A stretch of DNA of 64,000 bases from CAWDVH01 sp963805705 (GTDB lineage: Bacteria > Actinomycetota > Actinomycetes > Streptosporangiales > Streptosporangiaceae): the NCBI GenBank assembly GCA_963805705.1, contig CAWDVH010000005.1:186001-250000 (forward strand), written 5' to 3'. Within the stretch, counting starts at the first letter, position 1. Every line of letters starts with the position of its first letter. The notes beneath the pieces are model-generated. The model ran no database searches. It worked only from the letters and a program-made list of their open reading frames with translations, and was not told the DNA's origin. Positions 1 to 9,257 of the stretch are shown in pieces. The position numbers and the translations under genes are program-made.

Positions 1-528
1 GTCAACAACGCTGGCCTGGGGATGAAGACGGTCAACCCGCGGTTCATGGTCGAGCCCCTGGGTTTCTGGGAAGTACCGGCCGGCGGGTTCAGGGCGGTAC
101 TCGACACCAATCTCACCGGCTACTTCCTGATGGCCAGGGAAGTGGTCCCCCGGATGCTAGACGCGGGGGCCGGACGCATCGTCAACATCTCGATGAATCA
201 TTCCACCATGAACCGGCGTGGTTTCGTCCCCTACGGACCCGCCCGAGCGGGAGCCGAGGCGCTGTCCCGGATCATGGCAGCTGACCTGCGCGGCACCGGG
301 ATCACCGTGAACATCTTGCTGCCCGGCGGCGCTACGGAGACCGGCATGCTGCCTGCCGCGGAGGACCGCCCGGCCCAGCTCGCCGTGATCGACCCGGCGG
401 TGATGGGGCCGCCCATTGTCTGGCTCGCCTCACGCCCGGCACGCCAGGTACATGACGAACGGATCGTCGCGACCAGCTTCGACGCCTGGCTGCGCAGCCG
501 GGCCGACCCGGGGAGACCGGGCACGTGA
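1..528 (+). CDS. SDR family oxidoreductase, 5' end outside window
   Basis: The reading frame is open from base 1, giving VNNAGLGMKT, the NNAG motif of classical short-chain dehydrogenases, so the start and the TGxxxGxG cofactor motif lie upstream. The remaining ~175 residues match the C-terminal part of the fold. The active site is unusual: the Tyr in YGPAR is followed by Arg where Lys is expected (YxxxK), and the position 13 residues before the Tyr is Met rather than Ser. The protein may therefore be a non-canonical or weakly active SDR. Its substrate cannot be told from sequence. It converges with the next gene, 13 bp away. Confidence 0.85.
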   Translation, partial: VNNAGLGMKTVNPRFMVEPLGFWEVPAGGFRAVLDTNLTGYFLMAREVVPRMLDAGAGRIVNISMNHSTMNRRGFVPYGPARAGAEALSRIMAADLRGTGITVNILLPGGATETGMLPAAEDRPAQLAVIDPAVMGPPIVWLASRPARQVHDERIVATSFDAWLRSRADPGRPGT

Positions 529-541
529 AGCCCCTGTGGCA

Positions 542-1051
542 TCACCGGTAGCACATCTCGCTATCCCAGTCAGCTCCCTCGGCTGAGGCACCGGCGACCG
601 GGTTCATCTGTCTGGTCGCCTCCCGCACCTCAGCGCCCAGGTCAAGGGCAGAGCGATGGTTGTGCAACGGCCCAGTGCCGTCGGTCAGGAGCACGCTGGC
701 CATGGCCGCGCCGCGGGCGGCGATGGGGTAGCCGCCGGTGATGACGGCGAGCATCTCCCGCACGTCGCCTTCAGCGGCGGCGATGCGGCTGCGGCACAGC
801 GGCCCGCGTGGCGTGCGCGGTACTGGCGGCCGGCGGCCCAGATCCAGGACATGGTTCCAGTTCTGGGCGAGTTCCCTGCGCCCGGCCGGCGAGAGGATCC
901 GCTCGGCGCGGATGGCCAGGATCCGGCTGGATCCCGGCGGGCGTCCCGTCGCGAGCTGGCGATCCAGGGACGGGGCCCGCAGGCGGGCGAGGAAGCCATC
1001 CCATGGCCGGTTGTCGTGAAGCGCGGGTCGAATCAGCAGGTTGTTGGTCAT
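542..1051 (-). CDS. conserved hypothetical protein, actinomycete type
   Basis: A 169-residue soluble protein starting MTNNLLIRPALHDNRPWDGFLARLRAP and rich in Arg and Leu. It has no signal peptide or membrane segment. A middle stretch (SPAGRRELAQNWNHVL) and the C-terminal part (PLCRSRIAAAEGDVREMLAVI, then MASVLLTDGTGPLHN) look like a small family I recall only from actinomycetes and always unannotated. I chose the ATG at 1051 because it leaves a 52-bp divergent spacer to the GlxA-type regulator; starts at 1102 or 1111 would overlap that gene. Function unknown. Confidence 0.6.
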   Translation of the reverse strand: MTNNLLIRPALHDNRPWDGFLARLRAPSLDRQLATGRPPGSSRILAIRAERILSPAGRRELAQNWNHVLDLGRRPPVPRTPRGPLCRSRIAAAEGDVREMLAVITGGYPIAARGAAMASVLLTDGTGPLHNHRSALDLGAEVREATRQMNPVAGASAEGADWDSEMCYR

Positions 1052-1103
1052 GAATCCAGCGTCCGCCTCGACACGATCTCCGGTAAGTGGCAGTATCGAC
1101 ATA

Positions 1104-2147
1104 ATGCGCAACTATCCTGCCAACCTGGGCCCGGCCGGGCCGGGAGCCGACATCGCGCCAGGCCGCATCACCGGGCCGGAGCTTGGTGATCATGTCGTCG
1201 CCATCGTCGTCTCCAGCGGGGTCACCATGCTCGAGCTCGGGTTCGCCTGCGAGGTCTTCGGCAGCCACTGGTCGGAGATACTCGGCGTTCCCTGGTATCG
1301 CGCTTTCGTGTGCGGGATCACACCGGGGCCGGTGACGGTCGATGCCGGATTCCAGATGCTGGCCCCGCACGGACTCGAGCGAATCCGCAGTGCCGACACC
1401 GTGATCGTGCTGCCGACCGTGTCCGATGAGCAGGCGCCGCCCGTGATGCACCAGGCCTTGCGACAGGCCCACGCACGAGGCAGCCGCATCGTCTCGCTGT
1501 GCACGGGTGCGTTCGTCCTGGCCGGAGCGGGACTGCTGGACGGCCGTCGCGCCACCACGCACTGGACAGAATGCGATGAATTCGCACGCCAGTATCCGAA
1601 GGTGACGGTCGACCCAGGGGTCCTGTTCGTCGACGACGGCGACATCCTGACCTCAGCCGGGAGCGCCGCCGGCATCGACCTGTGCCTGCACCTGGTCCGC
1701 CAGGACTACGGCACCGAGATCGCCACCCAGCTCGCCCGCCAGCTCGTGGTCCCGCCTCAGCGGGACGGAGGCCAGGCCCAGTACATCGACGCGCCGATGC
1801 CCGATCTCGACAGCTCCAGCCTGTTCACCGGCACTGTCGGCTGGCTCCAGGAGCATCTGGATGAACCGATCAGGGTCGAAGACCTGGCGGCTCGCTCCGC
1901 CATGAGCCCCCGGACCTTCGCCCGCCAGTTCCTGGCCACCACGGGCACGACCCCCTACCAGTGGCTGGTGCGCCAGCGCGTCCAGCTCGCCCAGCGGCTG
2001 CTCGAGCTGAGCGACCTGCCGATCGATTCAGTCGCGGAGAAAAGCGGCTTCTCAACGGCAGCCAACCTGCGCAAGCACTTTAGCCGGGCCGTGCACACCA
2101 GTCCTCATGCGTACCGGCGCACCTTCCAGGACCGCCGGGCCAGCTGA
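1104..2147 (+). CDS. GlxA-type transcriptional regulator (DJ-1/PfpI plus AraC HTH)
   Basis: A 347-residue regulator. The first ~200 residues form a DJ-1/PfpI-like domain with the typical SLCTGAFVLAGAGLLDGRRAT nucleophile-elbow region; in this family it serves as a ligand-sensing, non-catalytic domain. The C-terminal ~100 residues are an AraC double helix-turn-helix (MSPRTFARQF and TPYQWLVRQRVQLAQRLLE). The ATG at 1104 is the first start that does not run into the divergent gene. Likely a local activator; its targets may be the divergent hypothetical gene or the SDR upstream. Confidence 0.9.
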   Translation: MRNYPANLGPAGPGADIAPGRITGPELGDHVVAIVVSSGVTMLELGFACEVFGSHWSEILGVPWYRAFVCGITPGPVTVDAGFQMLAPHGLERIRSADTVIVLPTVSDEQAPPVMHQALRQAHARGSRIVSLCTGAFVLAGAGLLDGRRATTHWTECDEFARQYPKVTVDPGVLFVDDGDILTSAGSAAGIDLCLHLVRQDYGTEIATQLARQLVVPPQRDGGQAQYIDAPMPDLDSSSLFTGTVGWLQEHLDEPIRVEDLAARSAMSPRTFARQFLATTGTTPYQWLVRQRVQLAQRLLELSDLPIDSVAEKSGFSTAANLRKHFSRAVHTSPHAYRRTFQDRRAS

Positions 2148-2195
2148 GGCGCGCGCCACCGGCCGGGTATCCGCCGTTGACAATCCGATTCGTTC

Positions 2196-2224
2196 GTGAA
2201 AACTTACCGATAGTGAATACTTAC
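2196..2224 (+). promoter_or_regulatory. 12-bp direct repeat at arsR start, possible operator
   Basis: GTGAAAACTTAC (2196-2207) and GTGAATACTTAC (2213-2224) match at 11 of 12 positions with a 17-bp period and lie in an AT-rich patch that overlaps the GTG start of the ArsR gene. A TTGACA hexamer sits at 2177-2182. ArsR proteins often repress their own operon, so this is a candidate operator, but the repeat is direct rather than inverted and no binding site consensus was matched. Confidence 0.35.
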
Positions 2225-2623
2225 GAATCAGTCCTTGACGCGCTCGGTGACCGAACCAGGCGCCGGATCGTGGAGCAGCTGCGCCGCGGGCCGGCTTCGG
2301 TCGGCGAACTGGCGGCCGGGCTGCCGGTCAGCCGTCCGGCTGTCTCCCAGCACCTGACGGTGCTCAGGCGCAGCGGCCTGGTCAGCTACGAGGAGCGCGG
2401 AACGCGCAACATCTACCGGCTGGATCCGACCGGACTCGGCGGCCTGCGCGCCTGGCTGGACGGTTTCTGGGAGGCCGCACTGGTCAGCTACGCCGACGCG
2501 GTACGGGCCGATCGCGCGGGCGGGGCGGAGCCACTGGACCAGACGGAGCCACTGGAACAGACGGAGCCACTGGAACAGACGGAGCCACTGGAACATCAGC
2601 ACAGGGAGCACCGCCATGGATGA
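2213..2623 (+). CDS. ArsR-family winged-helix regulator
   Basis: A 136-residue ArsR/SmtB-type winged helix: LDALGDRTRRRIVEQL followed by the recognition helix in PVSRPAVSQHLTVLRRSGLV and the wing EERGTRNIYRL. No Cys-based metal site is visible, which fits the subgroup paired with SRPBCC proteins rather than metal sensors. The GTG at 2213 is preferred to the TTG at 2177, which is part of a TTGACA-like hexamer. The C-terminus contains a four-fold EPLEQT repeat produced by an 18-bp tandem duplication. It overlaps the SRPBCC gene by 8 bp, so the two are one operon. Confidence 0.88.
   Translation: MNTYESVLDALGDRTRRRIVEQLRRGPASVGELAAGLPVSRPAVSQHLTVLRRSGLVSYEERGTRNIYRLDPTGLGGLRAWLDGFWEAALVSYADAVRADRAGGAEPLDQTEPLEQTEPLEQTEPLEHQHREHRHG
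2528..2595 (+). repeat. 18-bp tandem repeat, 3.8 copies, in arsR 3' end
   Basis: Units start at 2528, 2546, 2564 and 2582 with consensus gagccactggaacagacg; the first unit differs by one base. The repeat is in frame and adds EPL(D/E)QT copies to the ArsR C-terminus about 30 bp before the stop codon. Confidence 0.95.
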
Positions 2624-3083
2624 CCAGATCACTTCTTCTATCGAGGCCGTGCGTAAATCAGTGATCGTCCCGGCACCGCCGGATCGCGCATTCGAGGTGT
2701 TCACCGCCCGATTCGGCGACTGGTGGCCGCTGGCGACCCACTCGGTGGGAGCGGATAAGGCGGCCAGGGTCACGTTCGGCGCGGGGATCGGCGGGATCAT
2801 TCTCGAAACGCTGGCCGACGGGACCACCACGGCCTGGGGCACGATCACCAGGTGGGAGCCCCCGCGGCGAGTTGCCTTCCGCTGGCATGCCGGAACTCCG
2901 CACGCCGAGGCGGGCCTGGTCGAGGTCGTCTTCACGCCCGGCGGGCCGGGCCGCACGCTCGTTGAGCTGACTCATGACGGCTGGGAAAATAGGCCCGACG
3001 GCGCTAGCGCCAGGGCCGGCTACGAGACCGGCTGGGACCCGGTGATCGAGCAGTACGCCCGCGCTGCCTCGGCACTGACCTAG
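2616..3083 (+). CDS. SRPBCC (AHSA1-like) family protein
   Basis: A 155-residue single-domain START/AHSA1 fold: VIVPAPPDRAFEVFTARFGDWWP at the N-terminus, VTRWEPPRRVAFRWHA in the middle and VELTHDGWENR followed by a C-terminal helix (GYETGWDPVIEQYARAA). This family binds hydrophobic ligands and is commonly encoded with an ArsR regulator, as here, where the genes overlap by 8 bp. The ligand is unknown. Confidence 0.88.
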   Translation: MDDQITSSIEAVRKSVIVPAPPDRAFEVFTARFGDWWPLATHSVGADKAARVTFGAGIGGIILETLADGTTTAWGTITRWEPPRRVAFRWHAGTPHAEAGLVEVVFTPGGPGRTLVELTHDGWENRPDGASARAGYETGWDPVIEQYARAASALT

Positions 3084-3125
3084 CGCATGGGCACGCAGGC
3101 TCGCGTGGCGGTGGGCGCGTCCTGG

Positions 3126-3656
3126 CTAGCCAGGATTCCACCCGGGCACTGATCCGCCCGGCAGGACGTGGAACGTGAAGTACAGCACCTTGGTGACACC
3201 CCGGCGGTTGACGTAGATGTCCGCCATCTTCCGGTACGACGGCTGGCCGTTGTGCGTCAGGATGTCCTGCAGGCGCACCGTGACCGGGTAGGTGGTCGGG
3301 TGCCAGCCGGAGATCGGGCCTGGCTGCGGCCAGTAGATGTCGAGCGTGCCTGCCGCCGATGCGCGGGGGCCGCCCCAGCTCCGCCAGGCCAGCTGCCGGA
3401 CGATCGGCGCTCCGCCCATGCCCACGTAGATGTGGTCAGGGCGCTGGACCATCCCGGACCAGCCGACTGCGTCGGGCTGCACCCGCACCGTGACGGCCGC
3501 CGCGCTGGCCGGGCGCGCCGCGACCGGGCGGGCGCTGGTGCCGGACGTACCGCACGCCGCCAGCCCGCCCGCAAGAACAGCGACCGCCACCACGATGCCC
3601 GGGATCCTGGATGTGCTGATCAACTGAAGATTCACCGCCCTGTCCCTCAAGGACAC
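3126..3656 (-). CDS. putative secreted lipoprotein
   Basis: A protein of up to 176 residues with an N-terminal hydrophobic segment (IPGIVVAVAVLAGGLAAC) ending in a lipobox LAAC, so it is probably lipid-anchored on the outer face of the membrane. The mature part is about 140 residues, beta-rich, with no recognised domain. The GTG at 3656 is the longest start; a second GTG at 3635 (VNLQLIST) is better placed for the signal peptide. It lies downstream of the sugar permeases on the same strand but separated by a gap of about 60 bp. Function unknown. Confidence 0.7.
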   Translation of the reverse strand: MSLRDRAVNLQLISTSRIPGIVVAVAVLAGGLAACGTSGTSARPVAARPASAAAVTVRVQPDAVGWSGMVQRPDHIYVGMGGAPIVRQLAWRSWGGPRASAAGTLDIYWPQPGPISGWHPTTYPVTVRLQDILTHNGQPSYRKMADIYVNRRGVTKVLYFTFHVLPGGSVPGWNPG

Positions 3657-3712
3657 GCCCTGGCGCGGCGTCGCGCAAGGGCCGGACGGCCGGAGAGCCC
3701 GAATACGCCGGA

Positions 3713-4654
3713 TCAGCCTTTCAGCGCGCCGGAGACGAGCCCGCGCACGTAGTACCGCTGCAGGGCGACATAGACCAGGATGCAGGGAATCATGGCGATG
3801 ACAGCGCCCGCGAGAAGCAGCCCGAAGTTGACCGAGCCATAAGTCCCTGTCTCGACGTTGCTCAGCGCGACCGGCAGGGTGAACAGGCTGTCATTGGTCA
3901 TGAAGCTCAGTGCCCCGATGAGTTCCGTCCACGAGAACAGGAACGCGTACAGGGCAGCCGTCGCGATCCCTGGCAGCACCAGGGGCCGGAGCACGGACAC
4001 GAGCGTCCTCATCACCGAGGCCCCGTCCACCCGGGCGGCGTCGACGATCTCGCCGGGCACCTGGAGGAAGCTGTTGCGCATCACGTATACCCCGACGGGC
4101 AGGTTGAACGTGGTGTAGAAGAGCGCCAGGCCGACCAGGCTGTTCAGGAGATGGAGGAAGCGCAGCTCGAGGAACAGCGGCGTCAGTACCGCCTGGAACG
4201 GGATCATGAAAGCGAGCAGCACGATACCGAAGGCGAGACCCGACCTGCGGAACTTGAAGAGCCCGAAGCCGTATCCGGCGAGCGTCGCCACCAGGGCGGT
4301 CAGCACGGCCGTCAGCACGGCGACGATCAGGCTGTTGCCGACATTACGGATGATGTCATCCTTGCCGGCCAGCAGCGCGTTGTAGTTCGCGAAGGTCAGG
4401 TGGCTGAAGCTCTCCCTTGAGGGCGGCGCGCTGATGGCCGACTCGGGCTGCAGGGAGCGGAAGACCTCCCACAGCAGCGGCACAACGAATACCGCGCTCA
4501 CCGCTACGCCGGCGACGAGGTACGCCACCAGCGCGCCGCGGGGGCGTCCGCCGGTCCCGGCCGGCCCCCGGCCGGGGCGCCGCGCCGACGCACCGGGCGA
4601 TGGCCGGCGACCTGCCGGAGCGGGCTGATCCCGGCGGCTGCGCACAGATGACAT
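3713..4654 (-). CDS. carbohydrate ABC transporter permease (MalG-like)
   Basis: A 313-residue inner-membrane permease of the MalG/CUT1 family with about six membrane segments. The EAA loop is visible as VDAARVDGASVMRTLVSVLRPLVLPG, which contacts the ATPase. It starts at an ATG that shares one base with the stop of the upstream permease gene (TGATG), so the two are translationally coupled. With the partner permease, the binding protein and the ATPase at 10.4 kb it completes a sugar importer. Confidence 0.95.
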   Translation of the reverse strand: MSSVRSRRDQPAPAGRRPSPGASARRPGRGPAGTGGRPRGALVAYLVAGVAVSAVFVVPLLWEVFRSLQPESAISAPPSRESFSHLTFANYNALLAGKDDIIRNVGNSLIVAVLTAVLTALVATLAGYGFGLFKFRRSGLAFGIVLLAFMIPFQAVLTPLFLELRFLHLLNSLVGLALFYTTFNLPVGVYVMRNSFLQVPGEIVDAARVDGASVMRTLVSVLRPLVLPGIATAALYAFLFSWTELIGALSFMTNDSLFTLPVALSNVETGTYGSVNFGLLLAGAVIAMIPCILVYVALQRYYVRGLVSGALKG

Positions 4655-5610
4655 CAGTCGTCGTCCCCCTGGAGGAAGTGGAACTGGACAAAGGTAATGA
4701 GCCCGACGACAACGACGAGCACTACCGACATCGCGCTGGCCAGGCCGATGTCCGTCTGCGCGAACGCGGTGTCGTAGATCGACATCACGACGGGCACCGT
4801 GCTGGTCCCCGGGCCGCCATCGGTAATGATGAAGAACTGATTAAAGGCGAGGAACGAGCCCACGACCGAGATGATCAGGCTCAGCGCGATCGACCGGCGC
4901 AGCAACGGCAGCGTCAGCCGCCGCTCAGCGCGCCACCAGGAAGCCCCGTCGACCTTGGCCGACTCGTAGATTTCGGTCGGGATGCCCTGCATCCCGGCCA
5001 TGAGCAGCATCATCGTCAGCCCGGACGCGAACCAGATGACGAGGACGCAGATCGCGGTCAGGGCCAGTCCGGTGTGCACGGTCCACGCGGTCGTGCTGCT
5101 CACGATGCCGAGCTTGGCGAGCACGAAGTTCACGGTCCCGGAGCTCGGCTGCAACTCGACCACCGCCATGTAGCTCTCCGCTACCAGCCCGACGATGAAG
5201 GGCAGGAAGATCAGCGTCCGGAACACGGTCGCCCCGCGCCGGTTCGACCTGACCAGCAGCGCCAGCGCATAGCCGATGACGAAGATCGGGACCGTGACGA
5301 TCGCGGTGTACTTCAGCGTGAACCCGATCGACTGGAGGAACACCGTGTTGTGGATGAGCGCGGTGTAGTTCGACAAGCCGATGAATTGATAGGGCCCGAC
5401 GAGCGGCCAGTTCGTCAGCGAGATGTAGACGCCGAACCCGAGCGGGAAGAGGGCGAAGACAATGACGAACAGCAGTGCGGGCGAGACGAGCAACAGGCCC
5501 GTCCTGGAGTCTCTGCGGGCCTGCGCAGTCGGCCGCGCCCGCGCGCCCCGCCGCCGCCGGAGCAGCGTGCCTGTCGCCGGAATCGCATCCGGCACCTCTG
5601 TCCGTGCCAA
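4654..5610 (-). CDS. sugar ABC transporter permease (MalF-like)
   Basis: A 318-residue permease with six membrane segments and the EAA loop EIYESAKVDGASWWRAERRLTLPLLRRS. The Arg-rich N-terminus before the first segment is typical of actinomycete CUT1 permeases. It lies 120 bp downstream of the binding-protein gene and overlaps the next permease by one base. Confidence 0.95.
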   Translation of the reverse strand: MARTEVPDAIPATGTLLRRRRGARARPTAQARRDSRTGLLLVSPALLFVIVFALFPLGFGVYISLTNWPLVGPYQFIGLSNYTALIHNTVFLQSIGFTLKYTAIVTVPIFVIGYALALLVRSNRRGATVFRTLIFLPFIVGLVAESYMAVVELQPSSGTVNFVLAKLGIVSSTTAWTVHTGLALTAICVLVIWFASGLTMMLLMAGMQGIPTEIYESAKVDGASWWRAERRLTLPLLRRSIALSLIISVVGSFLAFNQFFIITDGGPGTSTVPVVMSIYDTAFAQTDIGLASAMSVVLVVVVGLITFVQFHFLQGDDD

Positions 5611-5730
5611 CAGTCCTCTTCCTCTGCCCGTCCGCGCCGATGCTTCCTGTCCGCGCCGGCCGCCTTAAAGGCGTCCCTCGCGCCGCGTCCCGCATGCCTG
5701 CCGGCCACGGAACGCGGCGCGAGGCGCCGG

Positions 5731-7050
5731 TCAGTTCTTCACGGTGTCCAGCGTGCTCTGGATACCGGACTGGCCTTCCTGCAGGCCGCCGCCGACGTTG
5801 CCGTTGTAGACGGCGTCCTCGAACATCTTGAACCACGGCGACCCTGGTTCGTTGAAGACCGCATCGTAGGCGAGGGTGTACTCCACCGATCCCTTGGCTA
5901 GCGCCTTCAGCGCCACGGCGTCGTAGGGGAACTTGGCGGCGAAGGCGGGAGTCAGCACGTCGGACCGTACGGGCGTGTCGCCGAGCGTCGGGTACTCGGC
6001 CTGCTGCTGCGGTTCGAGCGCCCACTTGACGAACTCCCAGGCGCCGGACGGGTTCGGAGCGCCGGCCGGGATCACGAAGTCGTCACCGCCGTCGAAGGTG
6101 CTGTAGCTGCCGCCGTCGACGGCAGGCAGCGGCGCGTCGGCGAGATCGGCCTTCTGCTGCTTGGACGTCATCGCGGCGGCGAAACCGTAGTCGCCCGGCA
6201 GGATGCCGACCTTGCCCGCCTCGAAGTCCTGACCCCAGGTGAGGCCGTTCTGGGTCTGGTCGGCCACGGGCACCAGGTGCTGTGCCCACAGCTTGTGGTA
6301 GTCCGCCAGCATGGTCTTGAGCGGGGCGTTGCTCGCGACGTTGGCCTTCTGCGTACCGAGCGGCCCGCTGATGAGGTGCTGGCCCTCTGCCCACAGTGAG
6401 GGCAGCATCACGAACCCAAGGCAGCCCTGGCAGTCGCCGGCGAACGAGAATCCTGAGATGCCATGGCCCAGCGCACTGATTTTCTGGGCGTCCGACACAA
6501 TCTGGGCGTAGCTCGTCGGCGGGTCATTCGGGTTGAGCCCGGCCCTCTTGAACAGCGCCTTGTTGTACCAGAGGACCGAGAGGTCGGCCAGATAGGGCAC
6601 GCCGTAGTACTGGTTGCCGATGGTGGCGAGCTTCAGGTGGCCAGGGCTGAGCGAGTTCTTGTAGGGCAGCGCGTTGACGTACTTGGTGATGTTCATCAGC
6701 GCGTTCTCGCGGCTGAAGGTCGGCACGTCGATGTCGTTCAGCCCGACGACGTCGGGCACCGAGCCGGCCCGGATGGCCGTCGCGAGCTGGCTGGTGTCGT
6801 CGTTCGGCGGCGTGAGGTGGAGTACCACCTTCAGGTTCTTGTGCGTCGCGTTGAACTGGGCGGTCAGTGCCTTAGCCGGCCCGTCGGTCGCCTGCCGCGC
6901 CCAGAAATGCACCACGCCGGTGGCATTCACGCCGAATGTCTTAGCCGACTGAGCGGTACTGGACGACGACGAGCCGCCGCACGCCGCGAGTACCAGCGCC
7001 AGGGCGCCGCCGGCCGTTATGGCGAGCCGCCTGGAGTGGACACGTCTCAT
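5731..7050 (-). CDS. extracellular sugar-binding lipoprotein of ABC importer
   Basis: A 439-residue CUT1-type solute-binding protein. Starting at the ATG at 7050, which has a clear GGAAAGG ribosome site, the N-terminus reads MRRVHSRRLAITAGGALALVLAACGG, a lipoprotein signal with the lipobox LAAC. The body has the usual binding-protein pattern (VHFWARQATDGPAKALTAQFNATHKN and VPYLADLSVLWYNKALFKRAGL). Together with the GH127-type enzyme it probably captures an arabinose-containing sugar, which is an inference from context. Confidence 0.95.
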   Translation of the reverse strand: MRRVHSRRLAITAGGALALVLAACGGSSSSSTAQSAKTFGVNATGVVHFWARQATDGPAKALTAQFNATHKNLKVVLHLTPPNDDTSQLATAIRAGSVPDVVGLNDIDVPTFSRENALMNITKYVNALPYKNSLSPGHLKLATIGNQYYGVPYLADLSVLWYNKALFKRAGLNPNDPPTSYAQIVSDAQKISALGHGISGFSFAGDCQGCLGFVMLPSLWAEGQHLISGPLGTQKANVASNAPLKTMLADYHKLWAQHLVPVADQTQNGLTWGQDFEAGKVGILPGDYGFAAAMTSKQQKADLADAPLPAVDGGSYSTFDGGDDFVIPAGAPNPSGAWEFVKWALEPQQQAEYPTLGDTPVRSDVLTPAFAAKFPYDAVALKALAKGSVEYTLAYDAVFNEPGSPWFKMFEDAVYNGNVGGGLQEGQSGIQSTLDTVKN

Positions 7051-7172
7051 GGCTATCCGCCTTTCCTGCCTAGTGCTCGAACCACGGGCGGGTGCTGCCC
7101 GCCTATAGCGCCCTTGCATGTTGATGAGCCTCCTCACTGAGGGGTCTTACGCTTTTTCCGTTGACAGCGGGG

Positions 7173-7189
7173 CCCGGCTACCAGCCGGG
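7173..7189 (-). other. hairpin over the GH127 stop codon
   Basis: CCCGGCT (7173-7179), a 3-nt loop and AGCCGGG (7183-7189) pair perfectly and include the TAG stop of the glycosidase gene. No T-run follows on the minus strand, so this is not a classical terminator; it could partly uncouple glycosidase and transporter expression. Confidence 0.4.
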
Positions 7190-9154
7190 TGATCCCTGGT
7201 GGCCGGGCTGACCGGGCCGGCGCAATGGCATCCAGACCCGCATGGCCTGGCCATCTCGGTTGTCCCACTGGAAATAAGGGATGGCCACCGCCGCTACGGG
7301 ACGTTCAGGGTCGCTTTCCTCCAGTAGCGGGGAATCATCCGGTAGCGGTGCGTAGGGCAGCCCGCTGCGGCTGACGGGCGCCAGAGCGACCGCGGCGGCC
7401 TCGACCACGACGGTCGGCCCGATACCCGGGAGCGTGGCCTCCTTTTCGCTGAGGCCGCCTGTAGTCAGGGCGAGATCCTCGACGCTGATCCCGCCGGGCT
7501 GGTCGGCCTGCTCGAAGCAGTACACGAGCGGGCCCCGTTCTACCGCTGCCGTGCCCCGTAGCGCGTCAATCCGCCTGTCCGGGTAGGTCAGGCGCGGCCT
7601 AATGTCCAGCGACAGGGCCAGCACGTCACTCGGCTGCCAGCGTCGGCGCACGATCAGGTAGCCGAGGCCATCGGCCTCGGTGGTGAGCGGCTCGCCGTTG
7701 ACGCTGACGGACGTATCACGGCACCAGCCGGGGATGCGCACGGCCAGCCCGCACTCGGCGTCAGGCGCGCTGTGCACCCGGATTTCCGCCGCGCCCGTCC
7801 ACGGGTAGCTGGTGGCCATGCTGAGGCTGACGTTGCCCTGCGGCAGCCGCGACCCTACCTGCGAGCCGGTCAGCTGGTGCAGGTACAGCACGTCGCCGGC
7901 CACGGACGCGATGTACTGGTCCAGCGACGCGGTCAGCCGCATGATGTTCGGCGGGCAGCAGGCGCAGGAGAACCACTCCCGCCGCCGTCCGGGATCGTCG
8001 TCCTCGAAGTGGTCATCGCGGCGCTGCAGCGGGTTGACGTAGAAGAATCGCCGGCCATCCGCCGACAGGGACGCCGCGAAGCCGTTGTACAGGATTCGCT
8101 CCATCAGATCCGCGTACCGCCCGTCGCCGGTCGCGAGCAGGAGGCGCCAGCTCCACTGGAAGCTAGCGATGGCGGCGCAGGTCTCGTTATACGCGCGGTC
8201 AGGCGGCAGTTCGAAGCCGTCGCCGAATGCCTCGCCCGAATGGCGGGACCCGTTGCCGCCAGTGAGCGCGGTCTTGGTGGCGACCATGTCGTCCCACCGG
8301 GCGATCGACGCGGCCAGCAGCTCCGCGTCGCCGGTCTCGACGGCCACGTCGACGACGCCGCTCTCCAGGTACAGCGCCCGGACGACATGCCCTGCCTCGG
8401 TCGCCGATTCGCGGACGGGCAGATGATCCTGCAGGTAGCGGATGCCGAAGCCGGAGTCACCGATCACGCCGCGGCCACGCTGGTCCACGAACTGCGCTGC
8501 TAGCCGGAGGTAGCCGGACGTGCCGGTTTCCCGGTACAGCTCCACCAGGGCGGTCTCGACGATCGGGTGGCCGTCGAGCCCCGTCTCCCGGCCGAGGAAG
8601 GCGTCCACCAGGTGATCGGCGAAGCGCCTGGCCACCTCCAGAAGCTGCCCCTCGTCGAAAGTCCGGCTGGCCGCGATCGCCGCCTGGATCAGGTGTCCCG
8701 CGCAGTACAGCTCGTGACTTGACGCGAGCCGGGCGTAGCGCTGCCCGCCGGACGCCTGGATGCAGGAGTTCAGGTATCCATCGGCCTGCTGGGCCTTGGC
8801 CAGCAGGGCCGTGGCCTCGGCCGCGAAGGCGGCCAGCTCCGGGTCCGCCGCGCGGCCGAGCTCCCAGCTGATCGCCTCCAGCGTTTTGTAGAGGTCGGAA
8901 TCCATAAAAGCCGGGCCCCGGTAGCCTTCCCCGGTCCCGGCGATCGCCAGCCGCAGGTTGTCGAGGTTGCCTGCCGCCTGCAGCTGCCGCAGCGCCAGCG
9001 GCAGGCTCGCCGCGCGATTTCGCTGCTGCCACTCGTGCAGCAGGCCGCCCGTCAGCCGGACGCCCGCCCGGTCCAGCGGCCGGTGCGCTACGGTGGCCGA
9101 CTTCGTCGGGTACACCGGCCCGCAGGCCGGTGCTGCATTCTCCGAATTAGCCAC
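7178..9154 (-). CDS. GH127-family glycoside hydrolase (beta-L-arabinofuranosidase-like)
   Basis: A 658-residue cytoplasmic enzyme of the GH127/DUF1680 family. The N-terminal alpha/alpha-barrel is clear (YNETCAAIASFQWSWRLLLATGDGRYADLMERILYNG). The FSCACCPPNIMR motif carries the adjacent Cys pair; in characterised GH127 enzymes one of these Cys is the nucleophile and the Cys/Glu cluster binds zinc. There is no signal peptide, so substrate must be imported, matching the ABC importer genes 128 bp downstream. The GTG start has a GGAG site 8 bp upstream. Exact substrate is inferred from the family only. Confidence 0.9.
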   Translation of the reverse strand: MANSENAAPACGPVYPTKSATVAHRPLDRAGVRLTGGLLHEWQQRNRAASLPLALRQLQAAGNLDNLRLAIAGTGEGYRGPAFMDSDLYKTLEAISWELGRAADPELAAFAAEATALLAKAQQADGYLNSCIQASGGQRYARLASSHELYCAGHLIQAAIAASRTFDEGQLLEVARRFADHLVDAFLGRETGLDGHPIVETALVELYRETGTSGYLRLAAQFVDQRGRGVIGDSGFGIRYLQDHLPVRESATEAGHVVRALYLESGVVDVAVETGDAELLAASIARWDDMVATKTALTGGNGSRHSGEAFGDGFELPPDRAYNETCAAIASFQWSWRLLLATGDGRYADLMERILYNGFAASLSADGRRFFYVNPLQRRDDHFEDDDPGRRREWFSCACCPPNIMRLTASLDQYIASVAGDVLYLHQLTGSQVGSRLPQGNVSLSMATSYPWTGAAEIRVHSAPDAECGLAVRIPGWCRDTSVSVNGEPLTTEADGLGYLIVRRRWQPSDVLALSLDIRPRLTYPDRRIDALRGTAAVERGPLVYCFEQADQPGGISVEDLALTTGGLSEKEATLPGIGPTVVVEAAAVALAPVSRSGLPYAPLPDDSPLLEESDPERPVAAVAIPYFQWDNRDGQAMRVWMPLRRPGQPGHQGSPGW

Positions 9155-9257
9155 CTGCGCGACTCCACTGTTGCTGACCAGGGCTCATGGCCCGGGAGGC
9201 CACAGCCGAAGGAATAGGTTTTCCTCAGCAAGTTAGAGTCTGCAGATGTGGCCGTCA

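Noticed and set aside
4600..5901. 433-codon plus-strand frame opposite the MalF-like permease
   Set aside because: Composition is extremely Arg/Asp/Gln-rich with no hydrophobic pattern, while the minus strand encodes a typical permease.
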